In this document: positions 27,733 to 36,128 of the stretch, piece after piece | How positions within the stretch are numbered: the stretch's first letter is position 1 | How the letters are laid out: each line of letters starts with the position of its first letter | Origin: Bacteroidota bacterium | GTDB taxonomy: Bacteria > Bacteroidota > Bacteroidia > Cytophagales > Cytophagaceae | DNA length: 64,000 nucleotides | Direction of reading: 5' to 3' | NCBI GenBank assembly: GCA_023391415.1 | Contig: JAEWAY010000011.1 | Coordinates: 241,198 to 305,197 of the forward strand | Program-made: the position numbers and the translations under genes | The notes under the pieces: model-generated | What the model saw: the letters and a program-made list of their open reading frames with translations, nothing else | What the model was told of the DNA's origin: nothing | Database searches by the model: none

Positions 27733-27778
27733 AAAACAAAAAGGAGACTGTCTGAAAAGACAGTCTCCTTTTTGTTTT
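27733..27778 (+). terminator. Strong terminator after the pseudogene
   Basis: A perfect 20-bp stem (27733-27752 with 27759-27778) with loop TGAAAA. The core is GGAGACTGTC/GACAGTCTCC and the outer arms are A-rich and T-rich, so it works in both directions. Confidence 0.9.
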
Positions 27779-27863
27779 AGGAATATTGTTGAAAATGAAA
27801 GGATAAACATCGCTGTCGATTTTTTACTTAAGTACTTATAAGGTATGTATTTGATTTAAGACT

Positions 27864-28409
27864 ATGAAAAAGAACTATTGGCTTCTTGGGGGAGTGGCGG
27901 CGGCTCTTGGCACAACTCTTTTCCTGATCAATTCCAGACGTACTATTCCGAAAGGGGCGGAGCCCGTACGTCCTTTCAATCTGGACAATTATCTTGGAAC
28001 CTGGTACGAGATCGCCCGGTTTGACTCCAGTTTTGAAAAGCACCTTACCAACACGACCGCGAGATACTCCCTGGAAAAGGATGGTAGTGTTCGGGTAAGC
28101 AATCGAGGTTATAATTCCAAGACCGGCAAGATAGAGGAAGCGATTGGCAAAGCGAAGTTTGATGGCGACGAGCGTGTGGGCAAGCTGAAAGTTTCCTTTG
28201 GCGGACCCTTTTACTCTCCTTATAATATCCTCGCTATAGACGATGATTACAACTACGCGATGGTAGCGGGACGCGATCTTGATTTTCTGTGGCTACTGTC
28301 CAGAGATATTTCCATGCCTCCCCCTATCAGGTCGAAGTATCTTGAAAAAGCGAAGGAGATCGGGTTTGATACGGACCAACTGGTATGGGTAGAACACGCG
28401 TATCAATAA
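27864..28409 (+). CDS. blc: Lipocalin (Blc-type)
   Basis: 181 residues. N-terminal hydrophobic segment (about 5-22, GGVAAALGTTLFLI) without a lipobox Cys, so membrane-anchored or exported. The lipocalin domain shows the first signature LGTWYEIARFD (about 49-59), the middle YNSKTGKIEEAIGKA and the third NYAMVAGRDLDFLWLLSR. Bacterial Blc proteins bind lipids such as lysophospholipids at the outer membrane. It stands between two hairpins, so it is a single-gene transcript. Confidence 0.92.
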   Translation: MKKNYWLLGGVAAALGTTLFLINSRRTIPKGAEPVRPFNLDNYLGTWYEIARFDSSFEKHLTNTTARYSLEKDGSVRVSNRGYNSKTGKIEEAIGKAKFDGDERVGKLKVSFGGPFYSPYNILAIDDDYNYAMVAGRDLDFLWLLSRDISMPPPIRSKYLEKAKEIGFDTDQLVWVEHAYQ

Positions 28410-28439
28410 GGACACGCGTACCAGTTAGTCCGGAGTCAT

Positions 28440-28465
28440 GGACGATTATCAAGGGATAATCGTCC
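28440..28465. terminator. Hairpin between lipocalin and DsbA-like genes
   Basis: Perfect 11-bp stem GGACGATTATC/GATAATCGTCC with loop AAGG. One arm includes the last codons and stop of the minus-strand DsbA-like gene. T-tracts are weak, so it may act as a processing or bidirectional termination site. Confidence 0.55.
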
Positions 28466-29363
28466 AAAGATGTCCGTTTTTACTTGTCGTTTTTGACAGC
28501 TTGCCCTGTTTATGCAACTCATCGAGTTCTTTTTCGGCCTGTTTCATACCGCTATTGGTCAAAACCGAGAACTCCTTGGCTGTAAGACTTGGAAAATGCT
28601 CAAACAGGTATCGCCATTCCGGGCTGTATGTCTGTTTGGTCAGGTCGGGACGCGCTTTTAGCAGGGCTTTTTCAAAATCCTCATAGGGTCTCGCGCCATA
28701 GAGGAGCTGTTCGTTGTTGTCGGAGCCAAAGATGAAAAAGGTTGGAAATCCTCTTACTCCCATCTGGCGGGCGAGAAGCAGGTCTTGCTCAAAGAGCGAG
28801 CGGCCCGCGTGATCAAAGTCGCGGTGTAGAATCTCCGTATCCAGCCCCGCCTTTTTACCCGCTTTTTCCATAACTTCCCAGCGGGTGATATTTTGTTTTT
28901 CGAGGAAAAGCGCTTCCCGAAGATATCGGAGAAAAGCGATCGCCTTGTCGTGGTCCTGTAGCTGAGCCGCCTTGAACGCGATGGAAGGAGGATACGACGA
29001 GGATAAGGGATCTTCCAGCCATACGTCGCCGTCTATGGGCATTTGGTAATGGTGGCTGGCTTCGTCCCAGTGTTTCGCTACGTCGGAAGGCTGGCTGATA
29101 CCACCGCTTTTGTATGTGTCCCATCCGGGTAGCAGGCCGCCCATCCGGTAGTCGATAGTGATCCACGGACCATATTCCAGTTTTAATTTTTTCAATTGCG
29201 CTTCGACGCCCCAGCAAGACGAGCATATGGGGTCGGTAAAATAAACGATTCGGATAGCGCTTTCCGACGCGGGCGCGGGAGACGGACTGCCGGTAGTTGT
29301 TTCGGTGGACGGGATTTCGCATATTCCGGTTTCGGGATTACAGAGCAAAGGATTGTTTTTCAT
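28449..29363 (-). CDS. DsbA-family (FrnE/SpxH-like) thiol oxidoreductase
   Basis: 304 residues from ATG 29363 (MKNNPLLCNPETGIC); the frame runs on to 29492 but the start chosen matches the usual beginning of this family. The fold is DsbA-like with YFTDPICSSCWG (CxxC) near residue 50 and the cis-Pro in RGFPTFFIFG. Homologues act in the cytoplasm, for example as ClpXP adaptors (SpxH/YjbH). It is divergent from an HxlR regulator, which probably senses redox or electrophile stress and controls it; that is inference. Confidence 0.82.
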   Translation of the reverse strand: MKNNPLLCNPETGICEIPSTETTTGSPSPAPASESAIRIVYFTDPICSSCWGVEAQLKKLKLEYGPWITIDYRMGGLLPGWDTYKSGGISQPSDVAKHWDEASHHYQMPIDGDVWLEDPLSSSYPPSIAFKAAQLQDHDKAIAFLRYLREALFLEKQNITRWEVMEKAGKKAGLDTEILHRDFDHAGRSLFEQDLLLARQMGVRGFPTFFIFGSDNNEQLLYGARPYEDFEKALLKARPDLTKQTYSPEWRYLFEHFPSLTAKEFSVLTNSGMKQAEKELDELHKQGKLSKTTSKNGHLWTIIP

Positions 29364-29481
29364 AGTTGTATTGTTTAAAGTGCAAGATGTATAAATCAGT
29401 ATCATTGTCCAGAGCAGACTTGGTCTGGAGCGAAACAGGTTTTTGAAAAAAACTTCCGCGTTGTTTTTGATATTGTATATG

Positions 29482-29491
29482 TGTTTAAACA
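29482..29491. promoter_or_regulatory. Candidate operator in the DsbA/HxlR divergent region
   Basis: The palindrome TGTTTAAACA lies in the 198-bp region between the DsbA-like gene and hxlR. HxlR proteins bind inverted repeats as dimers, so this is a reasonable operator guess. It would lie inside the coding region if the longer DsbA start at 29492 were used, which argues for the shorter start. Confidence 0.35.
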
Positions 29492-29561
29492 TATGAGTAA
29501 TTAATCGTGCTTTAGGTAAAGGTGCGGATAAAGAAAATAAGGATCAATAAGTCAGAAAAAC

Positions 29562-29873
29562 ATGACCATAAAAGAAGATATGTCCGCAAACGCGAACTGT
29601 CCGGCGGAGCACCTGTTGAAAATCGTATCCGGAAGATGGAAGCCGATGATTGTTCGTTTGGCCTTATCGGAACCGGTACGTTTTAGCGAACTTTTGAGAA
29701 AACTGGAAGGCGTAAATCGGCAATCGCTGGCGGTAGCGCTGAAAGAACTATATGAAGCGGAGATACTTGAGAAAAATGTAATACGGCAAAAACCGCTTCA
29801 TATTGAATACAGGCTTACGGAAAAAGGGAATATGCTCGCCGGTATGTTGCGCCAATTGGAAGGATTGACCTGA
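29562..29873 (+). CDS. HxlR-family transcriptional regulator
   Basis: 103 residues, a winged helix-turn-helix. The HxlR signature is visible: one Cys near the start (NCPAEHLLKIVSGRWKPMI), then RFSELLRKLEGVNRQSLAVALKEL as the recognition region, and IEYRLTEKG as the wing. The Cys is a candidate redox or electrophile sensor. Start at ATG 29562, or at residue 7. It is divergent from the DsbA-like gene, its likely target. Confidence 0.88.
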   Translation: MTIKEDMSANANCPAEHLLKIVSGRWKPMIVRLALSEPVRFSELLRKLEGVNRQSLAVALKELYEAEILEKNVIRQKPLHIEYRLTEKGNMLAGMLRQLEGLT

Positions 29874-29956
29874 TGAGTATTCAGGGTATGCTCGTCAGGT
29901 AATAAACAAGGAGTATGGAATCTCCGAGTCTAAAGTATCTTTATTGATGAACCAGT

Positions 29957-30961
29957 TTATGATCGTGTTTCCAGCGTCGTCGCGGGCGTTTCAGCATGGT
30001 CGGCGGCCTGGTTTTCATCCAGAGCCTCCACGCGCGTCCGGTACCATCGGTGTCTGATCAGCAGATTATGGATAGGCGAGAGGAAAAGCAGAAATAGGAG
30101 CGCTGTGACCAGATTGAAAATAAGGTGTGAATACCCGATCTGAATGACTGGATTGTCGGTGAGCGCGACCACGACGTTTTCCAGTACCTTTATAAACGGG
30201 AACATGATAATGACGCTGCCTATGCTGAATATGAAGTTGGACAGAGACGCCAGTTTCGCGGTATTGGATAGTTTGAGGCCGGCGATCAGCGCGGTCGAGG
30301 TAGTGCCGGCGTTGGCGCCCATAATGATCGGGATGGCGATATCGATCGTTATAATGTTTTGACTGGTCAATATGACGACAAGTCCTGTTACTACGGAGCT
30401 GGATTGCATAATGACGGTAATGATGACGCCGTATACTATTCCCAGCAGGGGGTTGGAGGCTTTCATCAACAGGCCCGTTAGCGTCGGGTTGTCTCTGATG
30501 GGGTAAATAGCGTCGCTGATCAGGTCAAGGGAGAAAAAGATGAACCCGAAATAAAACAGGGATTTGCCGGCGATGGATACGCGGGTTGGTATGATACTGA
30601 TAAGGGTGCCCAGTACGATGAAGAAAGGACCGAGCAGATCGGAATTGAGGGATATGATCCACGCGGTGGTAGTAGTGCCTACATTGGCGCCCAGAAATAT
30701 GGCCAGACTGTTTTTGAATGTCAGTACGCCCGAGTCTACCAGAGAAACCGTAAGTACGGAAATCGCCGTACTGGATTGGATGGTCGCTGTCAAAACCCCG
30801 CCAAGCAGAAAGCCGCCGACCCGGGAGCGTGTGATGCTGCCAAGAAGGCTTTTGAGCTTATCGGCGCCGACATTTTGTATTTCTTTACTGAAATTCTGAA
30901 GACCATGTATAAACAGGACGATAGCGGAGATAATGATGATGATGGTTTGCAGAAACTCCAT
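29957..30961 (-). CDS. Na/Pi cotransporter family protein
   Basis: 334 residues, a polytopic inner-membrane protein with two repeats, each with the substrate motif: TATIQSSTAIS (about 59-69) and VIMQSSSVVTG (about 183-193), and GANVGTT/GANAGTT after each. This fits the NptA/PNaS family (sodium-coupled phosphate transport). The short form lacks the C-terminal PhoU-like domain found in many relatives. No phosphate genes lie nearby. Confidence 0.9.
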   Translation of the reverse strand: MEFLQTIIIIISAIVLFIHGLQNFSKEIQNVGADKLKSLLGSITRSRVGGFLLGGVLTATIQSSTAISVLTVSLVDSGVLTFKNSLAIFLGANVGTTTTAWIISLNSDLLGPFFIVLGTLISIIPTRVSIAGKSLFYFGFIFFSLDLISDAIYPIRDNPTLTGLLMKASNPLLGIVYGVIITVIMQSSSVVTGLVVILTSQNIITIDIAIPIIMGANAGTTSTALIAGLKLSNTAKLASLSNFIFSIGSVIIMFPFIKVLENVVVALTDNPVIQIGYSHLIFNLVTALLFLLFLSPIHNLLIRHRWYRTRVEALDENQAADHAETPATTLETRS

Positions 30962-31003
30962 ATGGACAAGGTAAATGCTCGTTAAGGTTAATTGGCGAGA
31001 GGC

Positions 31004-31870
31004 TCACCATTCGTACAACTTTTCCCGTGAGAGAGTCTGATCGCTTTCTTCATGAATAAACTTTATGTGGACGCCTTTTGTATTTTGCCGGAAGCGTCGC
31101 GTGAGTATCCTGGCTGTTTCGGCTTCCGTGTATTCAAAATTTTCCAGATTATCCCTGTCCCGCAGGTAAAGAATACCTGACATGAATGATTTGGAAGGAT
31201 CGCCTTTTACTTGTTCGTATACTTTTATATCCGCTTTGTGGATTATGTGACCTAATTCCGCTTGCAGGTATTGGGCGCCCGCGTCGCTTAGGTCAGGGTT
31301 ATACGAATCTGGCTTATATTCGATTCCTCCGGTTTGGGCTGTTTGACCGGTAAACAGGAGAGGCGTGAACGTGACGCTAAAAAAAGCGAAGGTGATGAGC
31401 AACGGCGCGATTACGGATGCCGGATTGTTTGCTCTCCGGAGTGGCGCGGCGACGCGGACGACGCGGGTTCCCGCGATTTTGTCGCCGAATCTCTGACCAG
31501 GATCTTTGGTTATGAAAAATAGCTCCACTAGCCCAAACAGGGCTGTGCAATTGCGAATCAGGCATTTGATGGGAGAGGCGGGTAGTCCGGAAACAGTGTC
31601 GACAATCTGTAAGCCAAGGATCCGCTTGGCGGGACTCTGGCTATTGAAGAGGTCTTTGTTGAAGTATGTCGTCAACCCGAGAATAGTCAGGAACAGGAAT
31701 AAGTCTGTGGGAAAATCGACGCTCGCGTCGCCGGAAGTTTGTTTGAGAAGGAATATGGGCAGCAGGCCGGCGACGATGATCAGGATCATGATAGTCGTCA
31801 TGATAAAATGATCAAGCAGCATGGAGGCCAGGCGCGCGCTCGTGGTGAGTGATGAGGAAGAATGGGACAT
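31004..31870 (-). CDS. RDD-family membrane protein
   Basis: 288 residues from ATG 31870 (MSHSSSSLTTSARLAS); the longer frame to 32020 runs into the VOC gene and is not credible. An RDD domain (about 8-145) has ARLASMLLDHF, the SPAKRILGLQIVD motif and GQRFGDKIAGTRVV near its end. A further membrane segment and a soluble periplasmic-type tail with DxGAQYLQAELGH follow. Function of the family is mostly unknown; some members act in ion homeostasis or protein handling. Confidence 0.8.
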   Translation of the reverse strand: MSHSSSSLTTSARLASMLLDHFIMTTIMILIIVAGLLPIFLLKQTSGDASVDFPTDLFLFLTILGLTTYFNKDLFNSQSPAKRILGLQIVDTVSGLPASPIKCLIRNCTALFGLVELFFITKDPGQRFGDKIAGTRVVRVAAPLRRANNPASVIAPLLITFAFFSVTFTPLLFTGQTAQTGGIEYKPDSYNPDLSDAGAQYLQAELGHIIHKADIKVYEQVKGDPSKSFMSGILYLRDRDNLENFEYTEAETARILTRRFRQNTKGVHIKFIHEESDQTLSREKLYEW

Positions 31871-32016
31871 CGCGTATCGCGGTTTATATTTTTTGGTTGT
31901 TAAATATACTGAAAAACGGGATTGGATGAAAAATATGATGGCGTCGAAATATTGTCGAACGCGCGGTGGAAGGCCGATGAAGGAGGTAAATGAATAAAGG
32001 AGAACGATCCGAACGT

Positions 32017-32679
32017 TCAATGATTTTTATTCAGTTGTATTTCTTTGTATTGGTTGTTGATGGTTAAGGAGACGCGGACCGGATATTTCGCCGCTTTATG
32101 CCCGGTCGGATACCAATGTCGATTGGGCGCGGAGACGATCAGCAGTCCCTGATTGTCGCCAAGTACGACAAAGTCATCCTTTTTGGGACCTTTTTCAAAA
32201 TAGTGGATGGATAGGTCTTCGATGAGCTTTTTAGAAAAATCGGGGGCGTTGTCGCTTACAAGTCCGATTTCATTGATACAACGAATGGCTGTGGCGGAAA
32301 ATGGTTTATGGCAAATGTCGTTCCGGTCAAAACGGGCGATGAGTTCAAGGATGTTGCCGTTATTGTCATAAAAATAGATGGAGCGGGCGTTCCAGCTTTT
32401 AAAGTCGGTGATCGTTTTCCCATTGGGGTTATAGATCAGCTTGGCTTTGTTTTCAAGCCAGATCAGCGCTTCGTCTATCTTGTTGTCCGGAATCAGAAAG
32501 GCGAAGTGATAGCGCGGCTTCCCGCGCTCCGTGTGGATAAAGCGAAGCACGGAGTCGCCAACCTGAAAAGCGACCTGATCTTTGTGATTTGTCACGCGTT
32601 CAAAACCCAGTATCAGATGATAGAAGTGGCTGGTCTCCGCCAGATATGGCGTACTGATTTCTATTGAGGAAATATGCAT
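32017..32679 (-). CDS. VOC-superfamily (glyoxalase/dioxygenase-like) protein
   Basis: 220 residues with two paired beta-alpha-beta-beta-beta modules: the first from IEISTPYLAETSHFYHLILGF and RYHFAFLIPDNKIDEA to NGNILELIAR, the second from IRCINEIGLVSDNAPDFSKK to the C-terminus. Metal-ligand candidates are His59 region and Glu in NILELI. This is the usual architecture of bleomycin-resistance/dioxygenase relatives; the substrate is unknown. It is upstream of the RDD gene on the same strand. Confidence 0.8.
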   Translation of the reverse strand: MHISSIEISTPYLAETSHFYHLILGFERVTNHKDQVAFQVGDSVLRFIHTERGKPRYHFAFLIPDNKIDEALIWLENKAKLIYNPNGKTITDFKSWNARSIYFYDNNGNILELIARFDRNDICHKPFSATAIRCINEIGLVSDNAPDFSKKLIEDLSIHYFEKGPKKDDFVVLGDNQGLLIVSAPNRHWYPTGHKAAKYPVRVSLTINNQYKEIQLNKNH

Positions 32680-32931
32680 ATTATAACAGTACTGATATTG
32701 ATATCAATATGTTGGGGACTGAGGTGGTTTTATGCTCCCCTCCATGTAGCCGGCTTTTTCAAATTTATGATCGTAATGGTTTTATGAGGGCGATGTTTTC
32801 AGGGAATCGCGGGGTTCGTGGACTGTGTGGTCAGGAAGCAAACGCTTTTTACAGTCACCAATTTAAAGGTGTTTTTTATAACTAATTTTCATTACTTTCG
32901 TATTTGAAGGCTATTAAAACTAATAAATTAT

Positions 32932-33540
32932 ATGAACATTAAATTATTTGTAGCATTGTTGTCCGTGATTTTTGTGTTTGGGGGAGCTCAGGCGCAAAAG
33001 ATAACTCAGAAAGGGGATTTGAGCGCGTTGAAAGGCGCCAAGAGAATTCAATTGGTATATGAGTATGATAAAATGCGTGTCGGAAAATATGTAAATGAAG
33101 ATCAGTATATAAGCGAGCGAGTGGCTCAGCGAAATGAGAAAGAGCCGGGGAGCGGGGACAAGTGGAAGGAAGCCTGGTATGATGACCGTGAGCGTCGTTT
33201 TGAGCCTAAGTTTGACGAGTTGTTTAACAAGTATGTTCAAAAATATGATCTGGAAGCAGGAAAGGATTATACGGACGCGCCTATTAAGGCGATTGTACGT
33301 ACAACTTTTACCGAGCCCGGATTCAATGTAGGAGTGATGCGCAAACCTGCTTCCATCGACGCGGAAATCGTCTTTGTCGACAACAAGACAGGTAAGCAAC
33401 TGGGAAAACTTACAGTTTTAAAAGTGCCAGGCAAAGACGCGATGGGGTATGACTTTGATACCGGAGTCAGAATTCAGGAAGCGTACGCGGTATTGGGTAA
33501 ATCTACCGCCAAGCATCTGGCTAAGAAAGTATTGAAATAA
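32932..33540 (+). CDS. Secreted hypothetical protein
   Basis: 202 residues. Signal peptide about 1-21 (VFGGAQAQ). The mature protein is basic, with TxFTEPGFNVGV and FVDNKTGKQLGKLTVLKVPG suggesting a beta-rich lipid- or ligand-binding fold such as those of DUF4136-type proteins. I cannot assign a function. It is followed by a perfect terminator at 33559-33588, so it is expressed as a single gene. Confidence 0.65.
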   Translation: MNIKLFVALLSVIFVFGGAQAQKITQKGDLSALKGAKRIQLVYEYDKMRVGKYVNEDQYISERVAQRNEKEPGSGDKWKEAWYDDRERRFEPKFDELFNKYVQKYDLEAGKDYTDAPIKAIVRTTFTEPGFNVGVMRKPASIDAEIVFVDNKTGKQLGKLTVLKVPGKDAMGYDFDTGVRIQEAYAVLGKSTAKHLAKKVLK

Positions 33541-33558
33541 AATATTTCCGTTAGTGGA

Positions 33559-33588
33559 AGAAGCCGTCGAAAGACGGCTTCTTTTTTT
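33559..33588 (+). terminator. Intrinsic terminator
   Basis: Perfect 10-bp stem AGAAGCCGTC/GACGGCTTCT, GAAA tetraloop, and a six-T tract. It ends the transcript of the secreted protein gene stopping at 33540. Confidence 0.92.
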
Positions 33589-33838
33589 ATTTACTTTTTC
33601 GTTGTATTCGATAAAACATCATGTTGTTGTCAATTACATACATGTGGACGCGTTGGAGCAGGACGCGAAAATCAAAAAGAATTATACCCTCAGGAAGGCA
33701 ATTTTGAAGAAGGACAAAAATAACCAATCGTTAATATCGGCCTCAGGCGGATGATGCGCGAACTTGGAGTTTTCAAGTTCAGTAGTTCGAAATCCATCCG
33801 GCTAGATTCCAAATCGTAACGAAACATCCGAAAGAAAA

Positions 33839-34405
33839 ATGAATGAACTGAAAAAATATCTAACCAACTTGGTGGATTTCACAGAAAGCGAGATGGGCAA
33901 ATTCATTTCTCTGTTTTCAGAAAGCTACCTCAAAAAGCATGAATACATAGCGGTTGAAGGAGAATACTCCACCAAGCTTGTTTTTATTACAAAAGGGGTG
34001 ATGCGCGCTTTTTACAGAAATAACAATGGGGACGAGTATAATAAAACTTTTTTTACGGAACTTAATTTTGTCGGCGCTTATTCTTCGCTGGTAACGAAGC
34101 AACAAAGTTTAATCAATATTCAATGTCTTACGGACTGCTCTGTTCTCATGGCTGACTACGAACAAGTAACGAATTTATACGATAGCTTTCCTAAAGTAGA
34201 GCGCCTCGCTCGTATCCTGGCGGAACATTTTTTTGTAAGTAAAGAAAAAAGAGAAATAGCGCAGGTGATGCTGGACGCTTCTGAGCGTTATGCCATTTTT
34301 CAAAAAACGCGTCCCGATCTGGAACATCTGATCCCTCAATACCATATCGCTTCTTATTTGGGGATAACTCCCACCCAATTGAGCAGGATCAGGACCAAGA
34401 AATAA
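33839..34405 (+). CDS. Crp/Fnr-family transcriptional regulator
   Basis: 188 residues. N-terminal cyclic-nucleotide-binding-like barrel (about 15-120; EYIAVEGEYSTKLVFITKGVMRAFY), a linker helix (IQCLTDCSVLMADYEQV), and a C-terminal helix-turn-helix (IASYLGITPTQLSRIR). This is the short Bacteroidota variant. It precedes an SDR gene on the same strand at 70 bp; it may regulate that gene, but nothing in the sequence proves it. Confidence 0.85.
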   Translation: MNELKKYLTNLVDFTESEMGKFISLFSESYLKKHEYIAVEGEYSTKLVFITKGVMRAFYRNNNGDEYNKTFFTELNFVGAYSSLVTKQQSLINIQCLTDCSVLMADYEQVTNLYDSFPKVERLARILAEHFFVSKEKREIAQVMLDASERYAIFQKTRPDLEHLIPQYHIASYLGITPTQLSRIRTKK

Positions 34406-34475
34406 AATCTTTACATATGTAAATGCGAGGGCTTTTTATTCTTGTGATTTTTGCTCCATACAAACTCATAAGAAA

Positions 34476-35213
34476 GTGACGCGAGTACATAAAAACAAGA
34501 TTTTGATCACGGGAGCTACCGCGGGTATCGGGGCGGCGCTGTTACAAACATTTTTAGATCTTGATAATGAAATAATCGCGGTAGGGAGAAATCAAGAAAA
34601 GCTAAAAGAACTTTCAAAAGCAGACAAAAGGATTATTCCTTTCCAGTGTGATGTTTCCAGGCAAGAAGAGTTGGAGCAGCTTACTCTATTCGTCGAGCAG
34701 GAGCATAAAGACCTCAATATCCTGATCAATAACGCCGGAATTCAATACAATTACAACTTCGACAAGGAGGGTCAATTACTTCACAAGGTAGAACAGGAGA
34801 TAAATGTAAACTTTCTGGCTCCTTTAAAACTTATCGCCTTATTATTGCCCACGCTTCAACTCAATGACAATTCCGCGATTGTTAATATTTCCTCCGGGCT
34901 GGCAATTGTCCCAAAAGCGCAAGCTCCGGTTTACTGCGGGACAAAAGCAGGTCTTCATATTTTTTCCAAATCATTGCGGTATCAACTGGATAAAGTAAAA
35001 GTATTTGAAATTATCCCTCCCATAGTAGATACGGCAATGACGGCAGGAAGAGGGAAGGGAAAGATATCACCCCAAAAATTAGTGGATGAGTTCATAAAGG
35101 CCTTTAAAAAGAATAAGTATGAAGTGAATATTGGTAAAGTAAAACTGCTTAGGATCATTGATCGAATTAGCCCGGGCATAGCGGATAGTATAATGAAAGG
35201 CGTGACACCATGA
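34476..35213 (+). CDS. SDR-family oxidoreductase
   Basis: 245 residues, starting at GTG 34476 (no ATG near). Rossmann motif TGATAGIG (about 12-19), NNAG (about 89-92), catalytic Ser in NISSG (about 138-142) and YCGTKAG (Tyr and Lys, about 150-154). The class resembles DltE-type reductases. The stop overlaps the start of the VTT-domain gene (ATGA), so the two are translationally coupled and may act on a membrane-related substrate. Confidence 0.88.
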   Translation: MTRVHKNKILITGATAGIGAALLQTFLDLDNEIIAVGRNQEKLKELSKADKRIIPFQCDVSRQEELEQLTLFVEQEHKDLNILINNAGIQYNYNFDKEGQLLHKVEQEINVNFLAPLKLIALLLPTLQLNDNSAIVNISSGLAIVPKAQAPVYCGTKAGLHIFSKSLRYQLDKVKVFEIIPPIVDTAMTAGRGKGKISPQKLVDEFIKAFKKNKYEVNIGKVKLLRIIDRISPGIADSIMKGVTP

Positions 35214-35878
35214 AGCATTTAATTAAAATCGTGGTCGTTATGGCGCTCTTTTTCGCGTTGACATTCCTTTTGGTAAAAGCGACAGGCATTCTGAGTATTG
35301 AACAAATTGCGATATGGCTTGCGCGGGCGAAAGCGCTTTCTCCATACTATATAGGCGGTATCGTGGTATTATTGCTGTTTACTGATTTATTTATCGCTGT
35401 TCCTACGATGACCACTATTACATTATCAGGTTATTTTCTTGGTTTTCCGAATGGCGCTATTGCCTCTCTTATCGGGTTAATGTTGGCGGGGCTTACCGGG
35501 TATGGCTTGAGCAGCATGTTTGGAGATAGGGTTTTTGCTTTTCTATTAAAAAAGGAAGAGGCGCGTGAGCAAGCGAAAGCCACATTTAGGCAATACAGTG
35601 TCATTATGATTCTACTGTCGCGCGCTATGCCCATCTTAGCGGAAGTTACGGCTTGTTTAGCCGGTATGACCAAGATGAAGTTTTTTAAATTTATACTCGC
35701 CTGGTCAGCCAGCGTCATTCCTTACGCGCTGATTATTTCTTACGCGGGTTCGATCAGTTCTCTTGAAAACCCCATGCCGGCTATTTACGCGGCGATGGGC
35801 ATTTCAATAACGCTTTGGACAGGCTGGTATTTATTCAACGTAAAGCGCGAAAGAATAAATAATACTCAAAAATACTGA
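35210..35878 (+). CDS. VTT-domain (TVP38/DedA-like) membrane protein
   Basis: 222 residues and about five or six membrane segments. The family core is seen in TLSGYFLGFPNGAIASLIGLM, with the GYGLSSMFGD motif, and then SRAMPILAEVTACLAGMTKMKFFKF. Members of this superfamily are lipid scramblases or transporters of polyprenyl lipids. It overlaps the SDR gene by 4 bp. Confidence 0.85.
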   Translation: MKHLIKIVVVMALFFALTFLLVKATGILSIEQIAIWLARAKALSPYYIGGIVVLLLFTDLFIAVPTMTTITLSGYFLGFPNGAIASLIGLMLAGLTGYGLSSMFGDRVFAFLLKKEEAREQAKATFRQYSVIMILLSRAMPILAEVTACLAGMTKMKFFKFILAWSASVIPYALIISYAGSISSLENPMPAIYAAMGISITLWTGWYLFNVKRERINNTQKY

Positions 35879-35888
35879 ACGCGAGAGA

Positions 35889-35969
35889 ATGAAAAGAATA
35901 ATTCAATTCAACTTAATAGTCCTGTTCGCGACTTCTGTAGTTGTACAAGATAAAAAAATAGTATTTTGA
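35889..35969 (+). pseudogene. Possible remnant of a secreted-protein gene
   Basis: A 26-codon frame starting 10 bp after the VTT gene reads like a signal peptide (MKRIIQFNLIVLFATSVVVQ) and stops at once. It may be the 5' stump of a truncated gene. The following ~100 bp are not coding in any obvious frame. Alternative: a chance short ORF. Confidence 0.3.
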
Positions 35970-36074
35970 AGAGACGTTTTAACCGGACAAGATTTAGGGG
36001 CTTCTGTCTTGTCATTGAAACGTTGATCGCGTTTATTCGCTTTTCGGATGAATAGGCGATTTTATACCACCGGG

Positions 36075-36112
36075 AAAAAGAAGACCGTCACCTATGATGG
36101 ATGACGGTCTTC
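36075..36112 (-). terminator. Terminator of the GH5 gene
   Basis: Perfect 11-bp stem GAAGACCGTCA/TGACGGTCTTC with an 11-nt loop. On the minus strand it is followed by CTTTTTCCC. It lies 17 bp beyond the cellulase stop. Confidence 0.8.
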
Positions 36113-36128
36113 GGGTTAGGGATTTGGG

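Noticed and set aside
33590..33838. 66-codon plus-strand ORF after the terminator
   Set aside because: It begins inside the terminator stem and has no recognisable features.
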